Assembly: GCF_900129965.1 (NCBI RefSeq)
Contig: NZ_FQXM01000002.1
Location: forward strand, 186,001-250,000
DNA length: 64,000 nucleotides
From: Clostridium grantii DSM 8605
GTDB taxonomy: Bacteria > Bacillota > Clostridia > Clostridiales > Clostridiaceae
Direction of reading: 5' to 3'
This document shows, piece after piece, positions 8,719 through 17,868 of the stretch. A model generated the notes under the pieces. The model worked only from the letters and a program-made list of their open reading frames with translations. It was not told where the DNA came from and searched no databases. The translations under genes were made by a program, and so were the position numbers. How positions within the stretch are numbered: the first letter of the stretch is position 1; the number at the start of each line of letters is the position of its first letter.

Positions 8719-9660
8719 ATGGATATTAATACAAAAAAACTTACCAAGAACGCATACAGGGTAACAAAAAATAGAGGGATTACTGCTTTAAGAGTCAGAG
8801 TGCCAGGTGGACATATGGAAGCAAAATATTTTGATGTAATAAAAAGAATTGCTGAAGAATATGGTGATGGGGATGTTCACATAACTACTCGTCAGGGATT
8901 TGAAATAATGAATATTCCCATGGATAAAGTGGATGAGATAAATGAAATTATTCAGCCTATGATTGAAGGATTAGAAATAAATCAAGTAAATCCTAACACT
9001 GGTTACTCTGCAGCAGGAACTAGAAATGTGGCAGCTTGTATTGGAAATAGAGTTTGTAGAAGTGCTAATTATGATACAACCAGCTTTGCTAAAAGAATTG
9101 AGGATGCAATCTTCCCAAATGATTTTCATGTAAAAGTAGCTTTAACGGGATGTCCTAATGATTGTATTAAAGCAAGAATGCATGATTTTGGTATAATAGG
9201 CATGACTGAACCTCAATATGAGGTATATAGATGTATTGGTTGTGAAGCTTGTGTGAAATACTGTAAAAGACACTCTGTTGGAGCTTTAAAGATGGACAAC
9301 TATAAGGTAGTTAGAAATGAAGAAAAATGTATTGGGTGTGGAGAGTGTGTTGTTAAGTGTCCAACTAATGCATGGACAAGAAGCAGTGAAAAATATTATA
9401 AATTAGCTATTATGGGAAGAACAGGAAAAGTGAACCCTAGACTTGCTCAAGATTTTATTACATGGGTAGATGAAGATAGTATAATCAAAATTATCACCAA
9501 TACTTATGATTATATCAATGAGTATATCGATAGAAGCATAGCTAAAGAGCATATTGGGTATATCGTTGATAGAACAGGATATCAGGAGTTCAAAAAATGG
9601 TCTTTAAGAGGAGTTGACCTGCCTAATAAAGCTATTGTTAAAGAAAATATTTATTGGTAA
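8719..9660 (+). CDS. asrC: Anaerobic sulfite reductase subunit C (siroheme catalytic subunit)
   Basis: This 313-residue catalytic subunit carries the siroheme/[4Fe-4S] ligand set C107-x5-C113 and C145-x3-C149 (ALTGCPNDC), followed by two inserted ferredoxin clusters (C172/175/178/182 and C204/207/210/214). It performs the six-electron reduction of sulfite to sulfide. A strong AAGGAGGA site precedes the ATG. It ends the operon; the next strong hairpin is at 9757-9800. The sulfide could be used by MetY or leave through the FNT channel. Confidence 0.96.
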   Translation: MDINTKKLTKNAYRVTKNRGITALRVRVPGGHMEAKYFDVIKRIAEEYGDGDVHITTRQGFEIMNIPMDKVDEINEIIQPMIEGLEINQVNPNTGYSAAGTRNVAACIGNRVCRSANYDTTSFAKRIEDAIFPNDFHVKVALTGCPNDCIKARMHDFGIIGMTEPQYEVYRCIGCEACVKYCKRHSVGALKMDNYKVVRNEEKCIGCGECVVKCPTNAWTRSSEKYYKLAIMGRTGKVNPRLAQDFITWVDEDSIIKIITNTYDYINEYIDRSIAKEHIGYIVDRTGYQEFKKWSLRGVDLPNKAIVKENIYW

Positions 9661-9756
9661 TAGGAAAGTAATTTTATTTCTTGTAAATATCACTACCCTA
9701 ATGAAAAAAATGTTTTATATAAAATGAATAAATGTATAAGAAAAAATGAATGATAA

Positions 9757-9804
9757 AATCCAAATTGAAATTATAATAATCATATAATTCAATTTGGATT
9801 TTCT
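9757..9804 (+). terminator. Terminator of the asrABC operon
   Basis: AATCCAAATTGAA pairs with TTCAATTTGGATT; the stem extends through ATTATA/TATAAT with one bulge, around a short loop, followed by TTTTCT. It lies about 100 bp after asrC. Confidence 0.7.
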
Positions 9805-9909
9805 AAGTTAAAATAATAAATATTTAAAATCTCAAATCAATTGGTATATAGCATTGGTATAATAAAAAACAATAAAGTGATAAAAAAATAATGACAGTTT
9901 TTAAAATAT

Positions 9910-9960
9910 AACTTTCATTATAAGAAAGTTTGCTTTATAATAATATTATTGATTTATACT
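9910..9960 (+). promoter_or_regulatory. Candidate putP promoter with a dyad
   Basis: The perfect repeat AACTTTC-N7-GAAAGTT (9910-9930) abuts TTGCTT (9930-9935). TATACT (9955-9960) follows after 19 bp. The dyad may be an operator overlapping the -35; no regulator is assigned. Confidence 0.4.
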
Positions 9961-9994
9961 TTTATATGAAAATTTATACAAGGGGGACTTATTT

Positions 9995-11479
9995 GTGGTT
10001 GAATTTAATGGAACAATAGTTTTTATGTTTGTACTTTATTTATTAGTGATGATGGCCATTGGATTGATTTTTTATTTTAAGACAAAGAATCTATCTGATT
10101 ACGTGCTTGGGGGCAGGGGATTAAATGGTTGGGTAGGCTCGTTAAGTGCACAAGCTTCTGATATGAGTGGGTGGTTATTGATGGGGTTGCCAGGATATGC
10201 ATATCTATCTGGAATGGAATCAATTTGGATTGCGATAGGTTTAGCTGTGGGAACTTATTTTAATTGGAAATTGATTGCTAAAAGATTAAGAGTGTATACT
10301 GAAGTTGCAGGAGATTCATTAACTCTACCAAATTATTTTGCTAATAGATTTAGAGATAAATCTAATATGCTTAGAATCATCTCGGCTTTATTTATACTTG
10401 TATTCTTTTTATTTTACACTGCTTCGGGATTTGTTTCGGGTGCTAAACTTTTTAGTACAGTTTTTGGGATTGCTTATTCTACAGCTCTTATTATTGGAGC
10501 TTTAGTAATAGTATCTTATACTTTTCTAGGTGGTTTTATGGCAGTTTGTTGGACTGATTTTTTTCAGGGCATGATGATGTTTATAGCAGTATTAATAGTT
10601 CCGGTTATTGGTATTTTTAAAATGGGCGGAATTGGGGAAACAACAGCTGCTTTATCTTCTATTGATTTAAACTTTTTAAATGCTTTAAAAACTTTTGATG
10701 GAGGAACTATTTCTTTAATATCAGTAATTTCTCTTCTTGCTTGGGGATTGGGATATTTTGGACAACCTCATATACTTGCTCGTTTTATGGGTATAAGTAA
10801 TGGTAAAGAAATAGATAAAGATAGAAAGATAGCTATGGTTTGGGTTGTTGTTTCTTTAGTGGCGGCTATAGTAATTGGACTAGTTGGGAGAGTTTATTTA
10901 CCAACAGCTCTTGATGGTACAAATTCAGAAAAAATATTTATGCTTATGGTGAATGATATGTTTCATCCAGCTGTAGCTGGGTTTTTATTAGCAGCAGTTT
11001 TGGCGGCTGTAATGAGTACCGCAGATTCTCAACTTTTAGTAACAGCTTCTTCTTTAACAGAGGATTTTTATAAAGTAATGTTTAGAAAAAATGCTAGTGA
11101 AAAAGAGCTAGTTTGGGTAAGCAGGATAGCAGTAGCTTTAGTGGCTTTAATTGCTTTCTTCTTGGCTAGAGATGAAAATAGTTCTATTTTATCGCTGGTT
11201 GCTTATGCTTGGGCTGGATTTGGAGCAACTTTTGGACCAACTGTTATAGCTTCATTATTTTGGAAAAGAACAACAAGAAATGGTGCTTTAGCAGGATTAA
11301 TAAGTGGAGGAATTGTTGTAATAGTATGGAAACAATTATCAGGTGGAATTTTTGATGTATATGAAATTGTTCCAGCTTTTATAGTTTCAATGGTATGTAT
11401 AATAATCTTCAGCTTGATAGATAAAGAACCTTCTAAGGAAATTATTGATGAATTTGAAAAAGTAGAAAAAGCTTTATAA
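9995..11479 (+). CDS. putP: Sodium/proline symporter (SSS family)
   Basis: This 494-residue sodium:solute symporter has about 13 predicted membrane helices. PutP-like features include SAQASDMSGWLLMGLPG near the N-terminus (sodium and substrate site), GWVGSL, and LLAWGLGYFGQPHILARFM in the middle. It imports proline with Na+. The start is a GTG at 9995 preceded by AGGGGG eight bases upstream. It is monocistronic, with its own promoter region and a terminator directly after it. Proline could feed Stickland-type fermentation or osmoprotection, but nothing nearby decides this. Confidence 0.9.
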   Translation: MVEFNGTIVFMFVLYLLVMMAIGLIFYFKTKNLSDYVLGGRGLNGWVGSLSAQASDMSGWLLMGLPGYAYLSGMESIWIAIGLAVGTYFNWKLIAKRLRVYTEVAGDSLTLPNYFANRFRDKSNMLRIISALFILVFFLFYTASGFVSGAKLFSTVFGIAYSTALIIGALVIVSYTFLGGFMAVCWTDFFQGMMMFIAVLIVPVIGIFKMGGIGETTAALSSIDLNFLNALKTFDGGTISLISVISLLAWGLGYFGQPHILARFMGISNGKEIDKDRKIAMVWVVVSLVAAIVIGLVGRVYLPTALDGTNSEKIFMLMVNDMFHPAVAGFLLAAVLAAVMSTADSQLLVTASSLTEDFYKVMFRKNASEKELVWVSRIAVALVALIAFFLARDENSSILSLVAYAWAGFGATFGPTVIASLFWKRTTRNGALAGLISGGIVVIVWKQLSGGIFDVYEIVPAFIVSMVCIIIFSLIDKEPSKEIIDEFEKVEKAL

Positions 11480-11481
11480 GA

Positions 11482-11519
11482 AAAGAGTGAGGGTATTTAA
11501 TTAACCCCTCACTCTTTTA
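11482..11519 (+). terminator. putP terminator, possibly bidirectional
   Basis: AAAAGAGTGAGGG pairs with CCCTCACTCTTTT around an A/T loop. T-runs exist in both directions, and the structure sits between convergent genes. Confidence 0.85.
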
Positions 11520-11525
11520 TGTTAT

Positions 11526-11843
11526 TTATTCATTTGAAACGAATTTTATAGAACAATCTGAAGGAAGAGCTAATCCACAAGCTACTTCTATAGATTTTAT
11601 AATTCCAGCAGGTATTGGACATGCTGCATGATGACAATGATTTCTGCAAATTTTATAAACATCAGTATCGCCGAGAGTTCCAAAGCATTCTGAAAATCCA
11701 TCAATAATTTTAAGTTCACTTTCTATAGGTTTTAAAGAAGGACATTCCGTTTCGATTTTTAAAGTTACATTTTGCATATCATCACTAGAAGTATATACAT
11801 TTGTTATAAAACCACAAATTCCTGGATTGATAGTTACATTCAT
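11526..11843 (-). CDS. Small cysteine-rich protein of unknown function (DUF6951-like)
   Basis: This 105-residue soluble protein has about eight cysteines and a CRNHCHHAACPIPAG segment rich in Cys and His, suggesting a metal or Fe-S site. Short proteins with the NPGICGF start and the HHAACP core are common in Clostridia and carry only a domain-of-unknown-function label; I recall DUF6951, unconfirmed. The ATG follows AAGGAGCTCCTT, a 12-bp palindrome (11844-11855) that contains the ribosome site and could fold on itself. It is a separate short unit converging with putP. Confidence 0.75.
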   Translation of the reverse strand: MNVTINPGICGFITNVYTSSDDMQNVTLKIETECPSLKPIESELKIIDGFSECFGTLGDTDVYKICRNHCHHAACPIPAGIIKSIEVACGLALPSDCSIKFVSNE

Positions 11844-11899
11844 AAGGAGCTCCTTTAAACTATATTATTTTAAAAAATTTAATATGTGTATTAGTAGTA

Positions 11900-12634
11900 T
11901 TAATGTGTAATTTTATCTTTTACTAACTTGGTTAAGCTAGTTTCAATTGTATGGTGAAGAGTTTCAGTTAAATTCTTTTTTTCTTCTATAGATAATTGAT
12001 CTATATATATAGGTTTATGAACTATCATAGCAATAGAATGGCCAGTTACCTGTTTTCCTACTTCTAGTACTCGATAGGTACCATCTACAGTAATAGGAAC
12101 TATAGGAACATTAGCTTTCAAAGCCAATTTTATACTACCTTTTTTAAAATCAATCATTTCTGATTTTAAACTCCTTGTCCCTTCAGGAAAAATAAGCATA
12201 GAATAACCAGATTTTAATCTTTCTACACCTTCATTTATAGCTTTCATACCTTCACGAATATTACTTCTATCAATAAATACAGTTTTGATTGCTTTAAACC
12301 AAAATGGAAGAACTGGAATTTTCAATATTTCCTTTTTAGCAATAAAGCCGGTGTGTTTTCCTACATTACCTATAATTAAGAATCCATCAAACATTGCTTG
12401 ATGATTTGATACGAATACCACAGGGCCTTCAGGAATATTTTCTAATCCGGATACGTGTGTAGTGGTTTTTGATTTTTTCAAAAGAAAGTTACACATGTGT
12501 TGGGCCTTTTGAAATAGATAATCATCAGCTGCTTCTATAGATTTTTTAGAAATAAAAAAGGATTTAATCTTAGCGATGCAAGTATGAAATAAAACAAAAA
12601 AAGCAAAATAAGTATACCAAAGTAATTTAATCAT
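11900..12634 (-). CDS. plsC: 1-acyl-sn-glycerol-3-phosphate acyltransferase
   Basis: This 244-residue PlsC-family enzyme has an N-terminal membrane helix, the catalytic NHQAMFD motif (H-x4-D) near residue 76, the substrate-binding FPEGTRS motif, and a later VPITVDGTYR segment. It acylates lysophosphatidic acid to phosphatidic acid at the cytoplasmic membrane face. The ATG follows AAAGGAG. It is divergent from the antiterminator gene and seems monocistronic. Confidence 0.9.
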   Translation of the reverse strand: MIKLLWYTYFAFFVLFHTCIAKIKSFFISKKSIEAADDYLFQKAQHMCNFLLKKSKTTTHVSGLENIPEGPVVFVSNHQAMFDGFLIIGNVGKHTGFIAKKEILKIPVLPFWFKAIKTVFIDRSNIREGMKAINEGVERLKSGYSMLIFPEGTRSLKSEMIDFKKGSIKLALKANVPIVPITVDGTYRVLEVGKQVTGHSIAMIVHKPIYIDQLSIEEKKNLTETLHHTIETSLTKLVKDKITH

Positions 12635-12800
12635 TTAAATTCTCCTTTATTAAAATTAAATTCTTTATAATTATAATACAAATAACGTGGAATTGAAAAC
12701 AAAAATCAATATTTTACTGGTTCAAAAGTCATTATTTTTATGTGTTTTTTCGGGGAAAAATGATATAATTTACGATGAAAGGGTTTTTAGAGGTGAGCAA

Positions 12801-13634
12801 ATGTATACAATAAAAAAAATACTTAATAATAATGTTGTGGTTGCTATTGATAATAAAAGAGAAGAACTTATACTTGTGGGCAACGGAATTGGATTTCAAC
12901 ATAAAAAAGGTGATATGGTATTAAAGGAGGAAGTTTTATCCATATATATAAAAGAAAAACAAGACTTAGCAAACAACTATCAAAAAGTACTTAGTAGTAT
13001 AGATAGTAGTGTTGTTGGTATATCAGAAGAAATCATATCATTGTGGGAAAAAGAAATAGATGAGAAATTGAACAATTCAATACATATTTCGCTACCGGAT
13101 CATATTAATTTTGCTTTAAAACGTTATAATAGTGGGGTTAAAATAGAAAACCCATTTCTTATGGAATTGAAAATCCTTTTTCCTAAAGAATTTGATTTAG
13201 CAAGCAAAGCTTTGGAGATGATAAATAGTAGATTTAATGTTTCTTTTCCAGAAGATGAAATTGGATTTATTTCTCTGCATGTTAGGGCTGCTGTTAAAGA
13301 AGAAGGTCTTAATAACTCATCTAGCTATTTAAAAAATATTTCTAAAATTATGGAGTTGATTTCTAAGTTATTAAATAAGCAATTAAATAAAAACTCTTTT
13401 GAATACATTAGAACAGTTTCTCACATTAATTTTATGTATGAGAGGGTTAAGAATAATACACCTATTAATAATTTATTATTAGAAAGTATAAAGAAAGAAC
13501 TTTATGAAGAATTTAATATAGCTTTGAAAGTTGCAATGATGTTTAATAAGTTATTTCAACTTCAAGTGCCAGAGGATGAGGTTGGGTATATTGCACTTCA
13601 TTTAAAAAGATTAAAGGATATTGAGGGGAATTAA
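12801..13634 (+). CDS. BglG/LicT/GlcT-family transcriptional antiterminator
   Basis: This 277-residue protein has an N-terminal RNA-binding CAT domain (MYTIKKILNNNVVVAID) followed by two PTS regulation domains. Conserved histidines lie in HINFALKR and SLHVRAA (PRD1) and in SHINFMYER and ALHLKRL (PRD2). PTS phosphorylation of these domains controls binding to an RNA antiterminator. The ATG at 12801, after GAGGTG, is chosen over a longer ORF from 12687, whose first 38 residues do not fit the family. TATAAT at 12764-12769 is a likely -10. A PTS permease follows without a gap. The only recognisable RAT lies before the other permease at 17798-17826. Confidence 0.9.
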   Translation: MYTIKKILNNNVVVAIDNKREELILVGNGIGFQHKKGDMVLKEEVLSIYIKEKQDLANNYQKVLSSIDSSVVGISEEIISLWEKEIDEKLNNSIHISLPDHINFALKRYNSGVKIENPFLMELKILFPKEFDLASKALEMINSRFNVSFPEDEIGFISLHVRAAVKEEGLNNSSSYLKNISKIMELISKLLNKQLNKNSFEYIRTVSHINFMYERVKNNTPINNLLLESIKKELYEEFNIALKVAMMFNKLFQLQVPEDEVGYIALHLKRLKDIEGN

Positions 13635-15596
13635 GTGAATAATAAAAAAACTTTTTCTATACTTCAAAAGATAGGTACATCATTGATGCTTCCAGTGTCG
13701 GTATTGCCAGCGGCAGGTATATTATTAAGACTTGGTCAACCGGATTTATTAGGAAAGTTTGGGATGGAATTTGAGTTTCTTGCCACAGCAGGGAATGCTA
13801 TTTTCTCTAATTTACCTATGATATTTGCTGTGGGGGTTGCCATTGGATTTTCAGGTGGAGAAGGAGTAGCGGCTTTATCCGCCGTTATTGGGCAGTTGAT
13901 TCTTACGGGAATACTTGAGAAACAATCAATTAATATTGGTACTAATATTAATATGGGGGTATTGGGTGGAATTTCTATAGGACTTTTAACAGCAGTTTTA
14001 TATAAAAAATTCCATAAAATTGAGCTTCCAAAAATACTTGGTTTTTTTAGTGGGAAAAGATTTATACCTATTATCACAGCTTTTGTTTCTTTTGTATTTG
14101 CAATTTTAAGTATTAAAATATGGGTACCTATTCAAATAATTATAAATAGATTTGCACTAAAAGCTAGTGTATCTATTTTTGGACCAGCATTTTATGCAGC
14201 AGGTAAAAGATTATTAATCCCAGCAGGGTTACATCATTTATATTATCCTACTTTTTTATTTCAATTTGGAGAGTTTGTATCAAATGGGGAAAAATATTAT
14301 GGGGATTTACCTAGATTTTTTCATGGAGACCCCACTGCAGGAGTGTTTATGGCAGCAGAGTACCCTATATTGATGTTTGGGCTACCGGCAGCGGCATTAG
14401 CAATGATTTTAGCATCAAGGAAAGAAAATAGGAAAAAAATATTAGGAATTATGGGTTCAGCAGCGCTTGTATCATTTTTTACAGGTATTACAGAACCTAT
14501 TGAATTTTCTTTTATTTTTGTAGCACCATTTTTGTTTCTTTTTCATGTTTTTGCAGCTTTTATTTCTGGTATTATAACAAGTTATTTTGATTTAAGGCTA
14601 GGGTATACTTTTTCAGCTTCTTTTATTGATTATTTATTAGGGTATAATTATGCAAACAAACCATTATTTCTGCTAATAATTGGTCCGGTATTTTTTGTAA
14701 TGTATTTTCTTGTATTTTATTTTTTTATTAAATACAAAGATATACAAACCCCAGGAAGAGAGAGTGAAAGAAATTTTTTAGAAGAGAATAAAATAAGTCT
14801 ATTAAAAAAATCAATTAATACTTCTAAAGCGGAGGGGATTGTTGAAGCATTAGGAGGAATAAAAAATGTAGAAAACGTGGATGCGTGTGTAACACGTCTT
14901 AGACTTACCGTAAAAGAACCTAGTCTTGTAGATAGAGATATGATTAAAAATCTGGGGGCGGCAGGTATATTTGAAGCGGCAAGTTCTTTCCAAATCATAT
15001 TTGGAATAGAAGCTGAAAGTTTAAAGGATAGCATTTCAAATATATTAAAAGCACAAGTTGTCACTGATATAGCTAATAAAGAAAATCATTGTATAGAGGT
15101 ATATAAAGACAATCTTTCAGAGAAAAATATTATTGATGAAGATTTACAACTCACAATATTAAACCCTATAAAAGGAAAAATTATAAGTTTAGAAAAAGTT
15201 AATGATGGTATATTTTCTGAAAAAATAATGGGAGAAGGGTTTGCTATAGTACCCATGGATAATAAAGTTTTTTCACCAGTATCAGGAGAAGTAATAATTC
15301 TTTTTCCCACAAAACATGCCATAGTTATTAAAGAGGATAAAGGATATGAGATAATGATTCATGTTGGAATTGATTCTGTAAAACTAAATGGACAGGGCTT
15401 TGAAACTAACGTGTCTAAGGGTGATAAAGTTGAAGAAGGAGATTTGTTATTGACCTATGATAAAGATTTAATAATGGAAAAAGGTGATATAAAAACACCT
15501 ATAATAATAACTAACTTGAAAGAAAATGAAAAAATATATGTTAAATATGGAGATAAGAATAAAGGTGATATAGCCGCTATTATTATAAAAGAATAA
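13635..15596 (+). CDS. PTS glucose/N-acetylglucosamine-type permease, EIICBA
   Basis: This 653-residue three-domain permease has a membrane EIIC (residues about 1-370, with GITEPIEFSFIF), an EIIB with phosphocysteine C418 in DACVTRLRL, and an EIIA with phospho-histidine H576 in IHVGIDSVKLNG. It takes up and phosphorylates a glucose-family sugar, probably glucose or N-acetylglucosamine. The start is GTG right after the antiterminator stop, with GAGGGG upstream, so the two are co-transcribed. It is a diverged paralogue of the permease encoded convergently at 15643-17670. The sugar cannot be assigned from sequence alone. Confidence 0.9.
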   Translation: MNNKKTFSILQKIGTSLMLPVSVLPAAGILLRLGQPDLLGKFGMEFEFLATAGNAIFSNLPMIFAVGVAIGFSGGEGVAALSAVIGQLILTGILEKQSINIGTNINMGVLGGISIGLLTAVLYKKFHKIELPKILGFFSGKRFIPIITAFVSFVFAILSIKIWVPIQIIINRFALKASVSIFGPAFYAAGKRLLIPAGLHHLYYPTFLFQFGEFVSNGEKYYGDLPRFFHGDPTAGVFMAAEYPILMFGLPAAALAMILASRKENRKKILGIMGSAALVSFFTGITEPIEFSFIFVAPFLFLFHVFAAFISGIITSYFDLRLGYTFSASFIDYLLGYNYANKPLFLLIIGPVFFVMYFLVFYFFIKYKDIQTPGRESERNFLEENKISLLKKSINTSKAEGIVEALGGIKNVENVDACVTRLRLTVKEPSLVDRDMIKNLGAAGIFEAASSFQIIFGIEAESLKDSISNILKAQVVTDIANKENHCIEVYKDNLSEKNIIDEDLQLTILNPIKGKIISLEKVNDGIFSEKIMGEGFAIVPMDNKVFSPVSGEVIILFPTKHAIVIKEDKGYEIMIHVGIDSVKLNGQGFETNVSKGDKVEEGDLLLTYDKDLIMEKGDIKTPIIITNLKENEKIYVKYGDKNKGDIAAIIIKE

Positions 15597-15626
15597 AAAC
15601 CAAGGGTTTAACACCTTTGGTTTTTT
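15596..15626. terminator. Bidirectional terminator between the two PTS genes
   Basis: AAAACCAAGGGT pairs with ACCTTTGGTTTT (one G-U pair) around a short loop, with T-runs on both strands. It serves both convergent permease genes. Confidence 0.85.
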
Positions 15627-15642
15627 ATTCTTTTGCATTTAA

Positions 15643-17670
15643 TTATTTCAAAGAGATTATGTTCTTTTGTCCTTTTTTAACTATGGCACCATTTTCAAAA
15701 GTAATCTCTACTTCAGCAGATAAATTTGTGAAAATTATTGGTGTAATGATAGAAGGAACTTCTTTTTCTACTTTCTTAACGTCAACTTTTAATAATGTTT
15801 GTCCAACTTTAACTTTATCGTCTTGTTTAACTAAAGCTTCAAAACCTTCACCATTTAATTTTACGGTATCTACACCGAAGTGTACTAATATTTCAGTTCC
15901 ATCTGTAGATGTTAATCCTACTGCATGTTTCGATGGAAGTATTGTAGTGACAACACCATCTACTGGGGATACGATTTCTCCACTTGAAGGTAATATAGCA
16001 AAACCGTTACCCATTAATTTTTGAGAAAATAAATCATCTGGAACTTCTTCAAGTCCTACTATTTTGCCATCTAATGGAGAAACGAAAGAAGTTAGTAAAG
16101 TTCCAGTAGTAGACTCAGTAGCTACATTTGAAACTGGTGTTAAATCCATATCTACTGGTGTTTTCCCAGACATCACATCTTTGATAGCGTTTTTTAATTG
16201 ATCTGATTTTGGTCCAAATATTGCTTGAACATTATTACCAACTTCTAAAACACCCGCAGCACCAAGATTTTTAAGTTGCTGCTTGTCAACTTTTGATACA
16301 TCTTTTACAATAACTCTTAACCTTGTAATACAAGCATCTAATTTATCTATATTAGTATTCCCACCAAGAGCTTTTAAAACTTCTATAGCTAAAGCTGATC
16401 CTTTAACATTGATTGAAGTAGAATTTTCAATTTCATCTTCACGTCCAGGAGTTTTTAAATTCCATTTTCTGATAGCAAATCTAAATCCAAAATAATATAG
16501 TGCAGAGAAACATAAACCAACAGGGATAACTAACCACCAAGCGGTTCTACCTTGCATAACTCCGAATAATAAGTAGTCAATGATACCACCTGAGAATGTC
16601 ATACCAATTTTAACGTTTAAAATATGCATTGTCATAAAAGATAAACCAGCAAAAATACAATGTATTCCGAATAAAGCAGGAGCTACAAATAAGAAAGAAA
16701 ACTCAATAGGTTCTGTTATACCAGTTAAGAAGGAAGTTAAAGCTGCAGAAGCCATAATTCCGCCTACTAAAGCTCTTTTTTCAGGTTTTGCTTCGTGATA
16801 GATTGCTAATGCAGCAGCAGGTAAACCAAACATCATAAATGGAAATTTTCCAGTCATGAAAGTACCAGCTGTAAAAGGAACTCCATCTTTTAATTGAGCC
16901 ATGAATATAGATTGGTCACCATTTACAATATCACCAGCTAAGTTAATATATTCTCCAAATTGATACCAAAAAGGATTATAGAAAATATGGTGCAAACCAA
17001 ATGGGATTAATGAACGTTCAATAACTCCAAAAACAAATGCAGAAAAAGTTAAATTTGTATCGATCATATTTCGTGAGAATAATGTCAAGCCGTTTTGAAT
17101 AGGAGGCCATACAAACAGTAAAACCACACCTAAAACTAAAGCGAATACAGCGGTAACTATTGGAACAAATCTTTTACCAGCAAAGAATCCTAAGTATGAA
17201 GGTAATTCAATGTTAAAGTATTTTTTATAAGCATAAGCTGCTAAAACACCGCAGATGATACCACCAAAAACTCCAGTTTGAAGAGTTGGGATACCAAGTA
17301 CGCTTGTATAAGATGGATCGGATAAATTTTCTACAGTAACATTTGCTAAGATACCCATAGTTTTATTCATTATTAAGAATCCAACTATAGCAGCAAGACC
17401 AGCAACACCATCACCATCTGATAGGCCAACAGCAACACCAACAGCAAATAACAAAGCTAAATTACCGAAAATCATACCACCAGATTGTTCCATAACTAAA
17501 GCTAATTTTTGAAACCAAGCGGCATTTAAAGCTGGAACTGATAATAAAAATTGTGGGTTTTGAAACATATTACCGAAAGCTAGTAAAAGACCAGCAGCAG
17601 GTAAAAGAGCAACAGGTAGCATTAATGCTTTACCAATTTGTTGTAATACACCAAAAGCTTTTTTAAACAT
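15643..17670 (-). CDS. ptsG: PTS glucose-type permease, EIICBA
   Basis: This 675-residue permease has domain order C-B-A. EIIC is membrane-embedded, with GITEPIEFSFLF. EIIB has its phosphocysteine in DACITRLRV. EIIA has its phospho-histidine in VHFGVDTVKLNG. The start is the ATG at 17670, preceded by AAGGAGG; the ORF extension to 17703 lacks a ribosome site. Its leader carries a GlcT-type RAT (17798-17826) overlapping a strong terminator (17750-17806), so synthesis depends on antitermination, most likely by the BglG-type protein encoded at 12801-13634. This regulation favours glucose as the substrate. Confidence 0.92.
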   Translation of the reverse strand: MFKKAFGVLQQIGKALMLPVALLPAAGLLLAFGNMFQNPQFLLSVPALNAAWFQKLALVMEQSGGMIFGNLALLFAVGVAVGLSDGDGVAGLAAIVGFLIMNKTMGILANVTVENLSDPSYTSVLGIPTLQTGVFGGIICGVLAAYAYKKYFNIELPSYLGFFAGKRFVPIVTAVFALVLGVVLLFVWPPIQNGLTLFSRNMIDTNLTFSAFVFGVIERSLIPFGLHHIFYNPFWYQFGEYINLAGDIVNGDQSIFMAQLKDGVPFTAGTFMTGKFPFMMFGLPAAALAIYHEAKPEKRALVGGIMASAALTSFLTGITEPIEFSFLFVAPALFGIHCIFAGLSFMTMHILNVKIGMTFSGGIIDYLLFGVMQGRTAWWLVIPVGLCFSALYYFGFRFAIRKWNLKTPGREDEIENSTSINVKGSALAIEVLKALGGNTNIDKLDACITRLRVIVKDVSKVDKQQLKNLGAAGVLEVGNNVQAIFGPKSDQLKNAIKDVMSGKTPVDMDLTPVSNVATESTTGTLLTSFVSPLDGKIVGLEEVPDDLFSQKLMGNGFAILPSSGEIVSPVDGVVTTILPSKHAVGLTSTDGTEILVHFGVDTVKLNGEGFEALVKQDDKVKVGQTLLKVDVKKVEKEVPSIITPIIFTNLSAEVEITFENGAIVKKGQKNIISLK

Positions 17671-17749
17671 AAATAAATCCTCCTTGAAATTATATCTTTT
17701 CATTGGTAATTAATTGAATAATTAAAAATGTTTAAGTAATAATGACGAC

Positions 17750-17806
17750 AAAAAAGGCATGAGCAACTTAGCTTGATGATATCATCAAGTTATGTTCACT
17801 CATGCC
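17750..17806 (-). terminator. Leader terminator of ptsG
   Basis: On the minus strand an outer stem GGCATGAG/CTCATGCC and an inner stem CTTGATGAT/ATCATCAAG are followed by TTTTTT. It lies within the leader, about 80 bp before the ptsG start, as expected for an attenuator. Confidence 0.9.
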
Positions 17807-17826
17807 TGCATTATTCAACCAGTAAC
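17798..17826 (-). promoter_or_regulatory. RAT (ribonucleic antiterminator) for a GlcT/LicT-type protein
   Basis: The minus-strand RNA begins GTTACTGGTTGAATAATGCA and continues into GGCATGAGT. It resembles the imperfect-palindrome RAT of sugar-PTS genes, and its 3' arm is also the 5' arm of the terminator, making the two structures mutually exclusive. Confidence 0.85.
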
Positions 17827-17868
17827 ATGTGAAAGATATATTTGATTTTTAATTAACTTACATGAAAT

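Larger units (their letters stand above)
9661..9994. other. Intergenic region between asrC and putP
   Basis: This 334-bp A+T-rich gap holds the asr terminator (9757-9804) and the putP promoter region with a small dyad (9910-9930). I see no convincing ORF, riboswitch or RNA gene in it. Confidence 0.6.

Noticed and set aside
12687..12800. Upstream extension of the antiterminator ORF (38 extra residues)
   Set aside because: It overlaps the likely promoter (TATAAT at 12764), lacks a ribosome site, and the family domain starts exactly at the ATG at 12801 behind GAGGTG.
15617..16024. Plus-strand 135-codon ORF opposite ptsG
   Set aside because: Antisense shadow of the conserved EIIA domain with no family match.
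17671..17703. N-terminal extension of ptsG
   Set aside because: It includes the AAGGAGG ribosome site of the ATG at 17670 and does not match the PTS family start.
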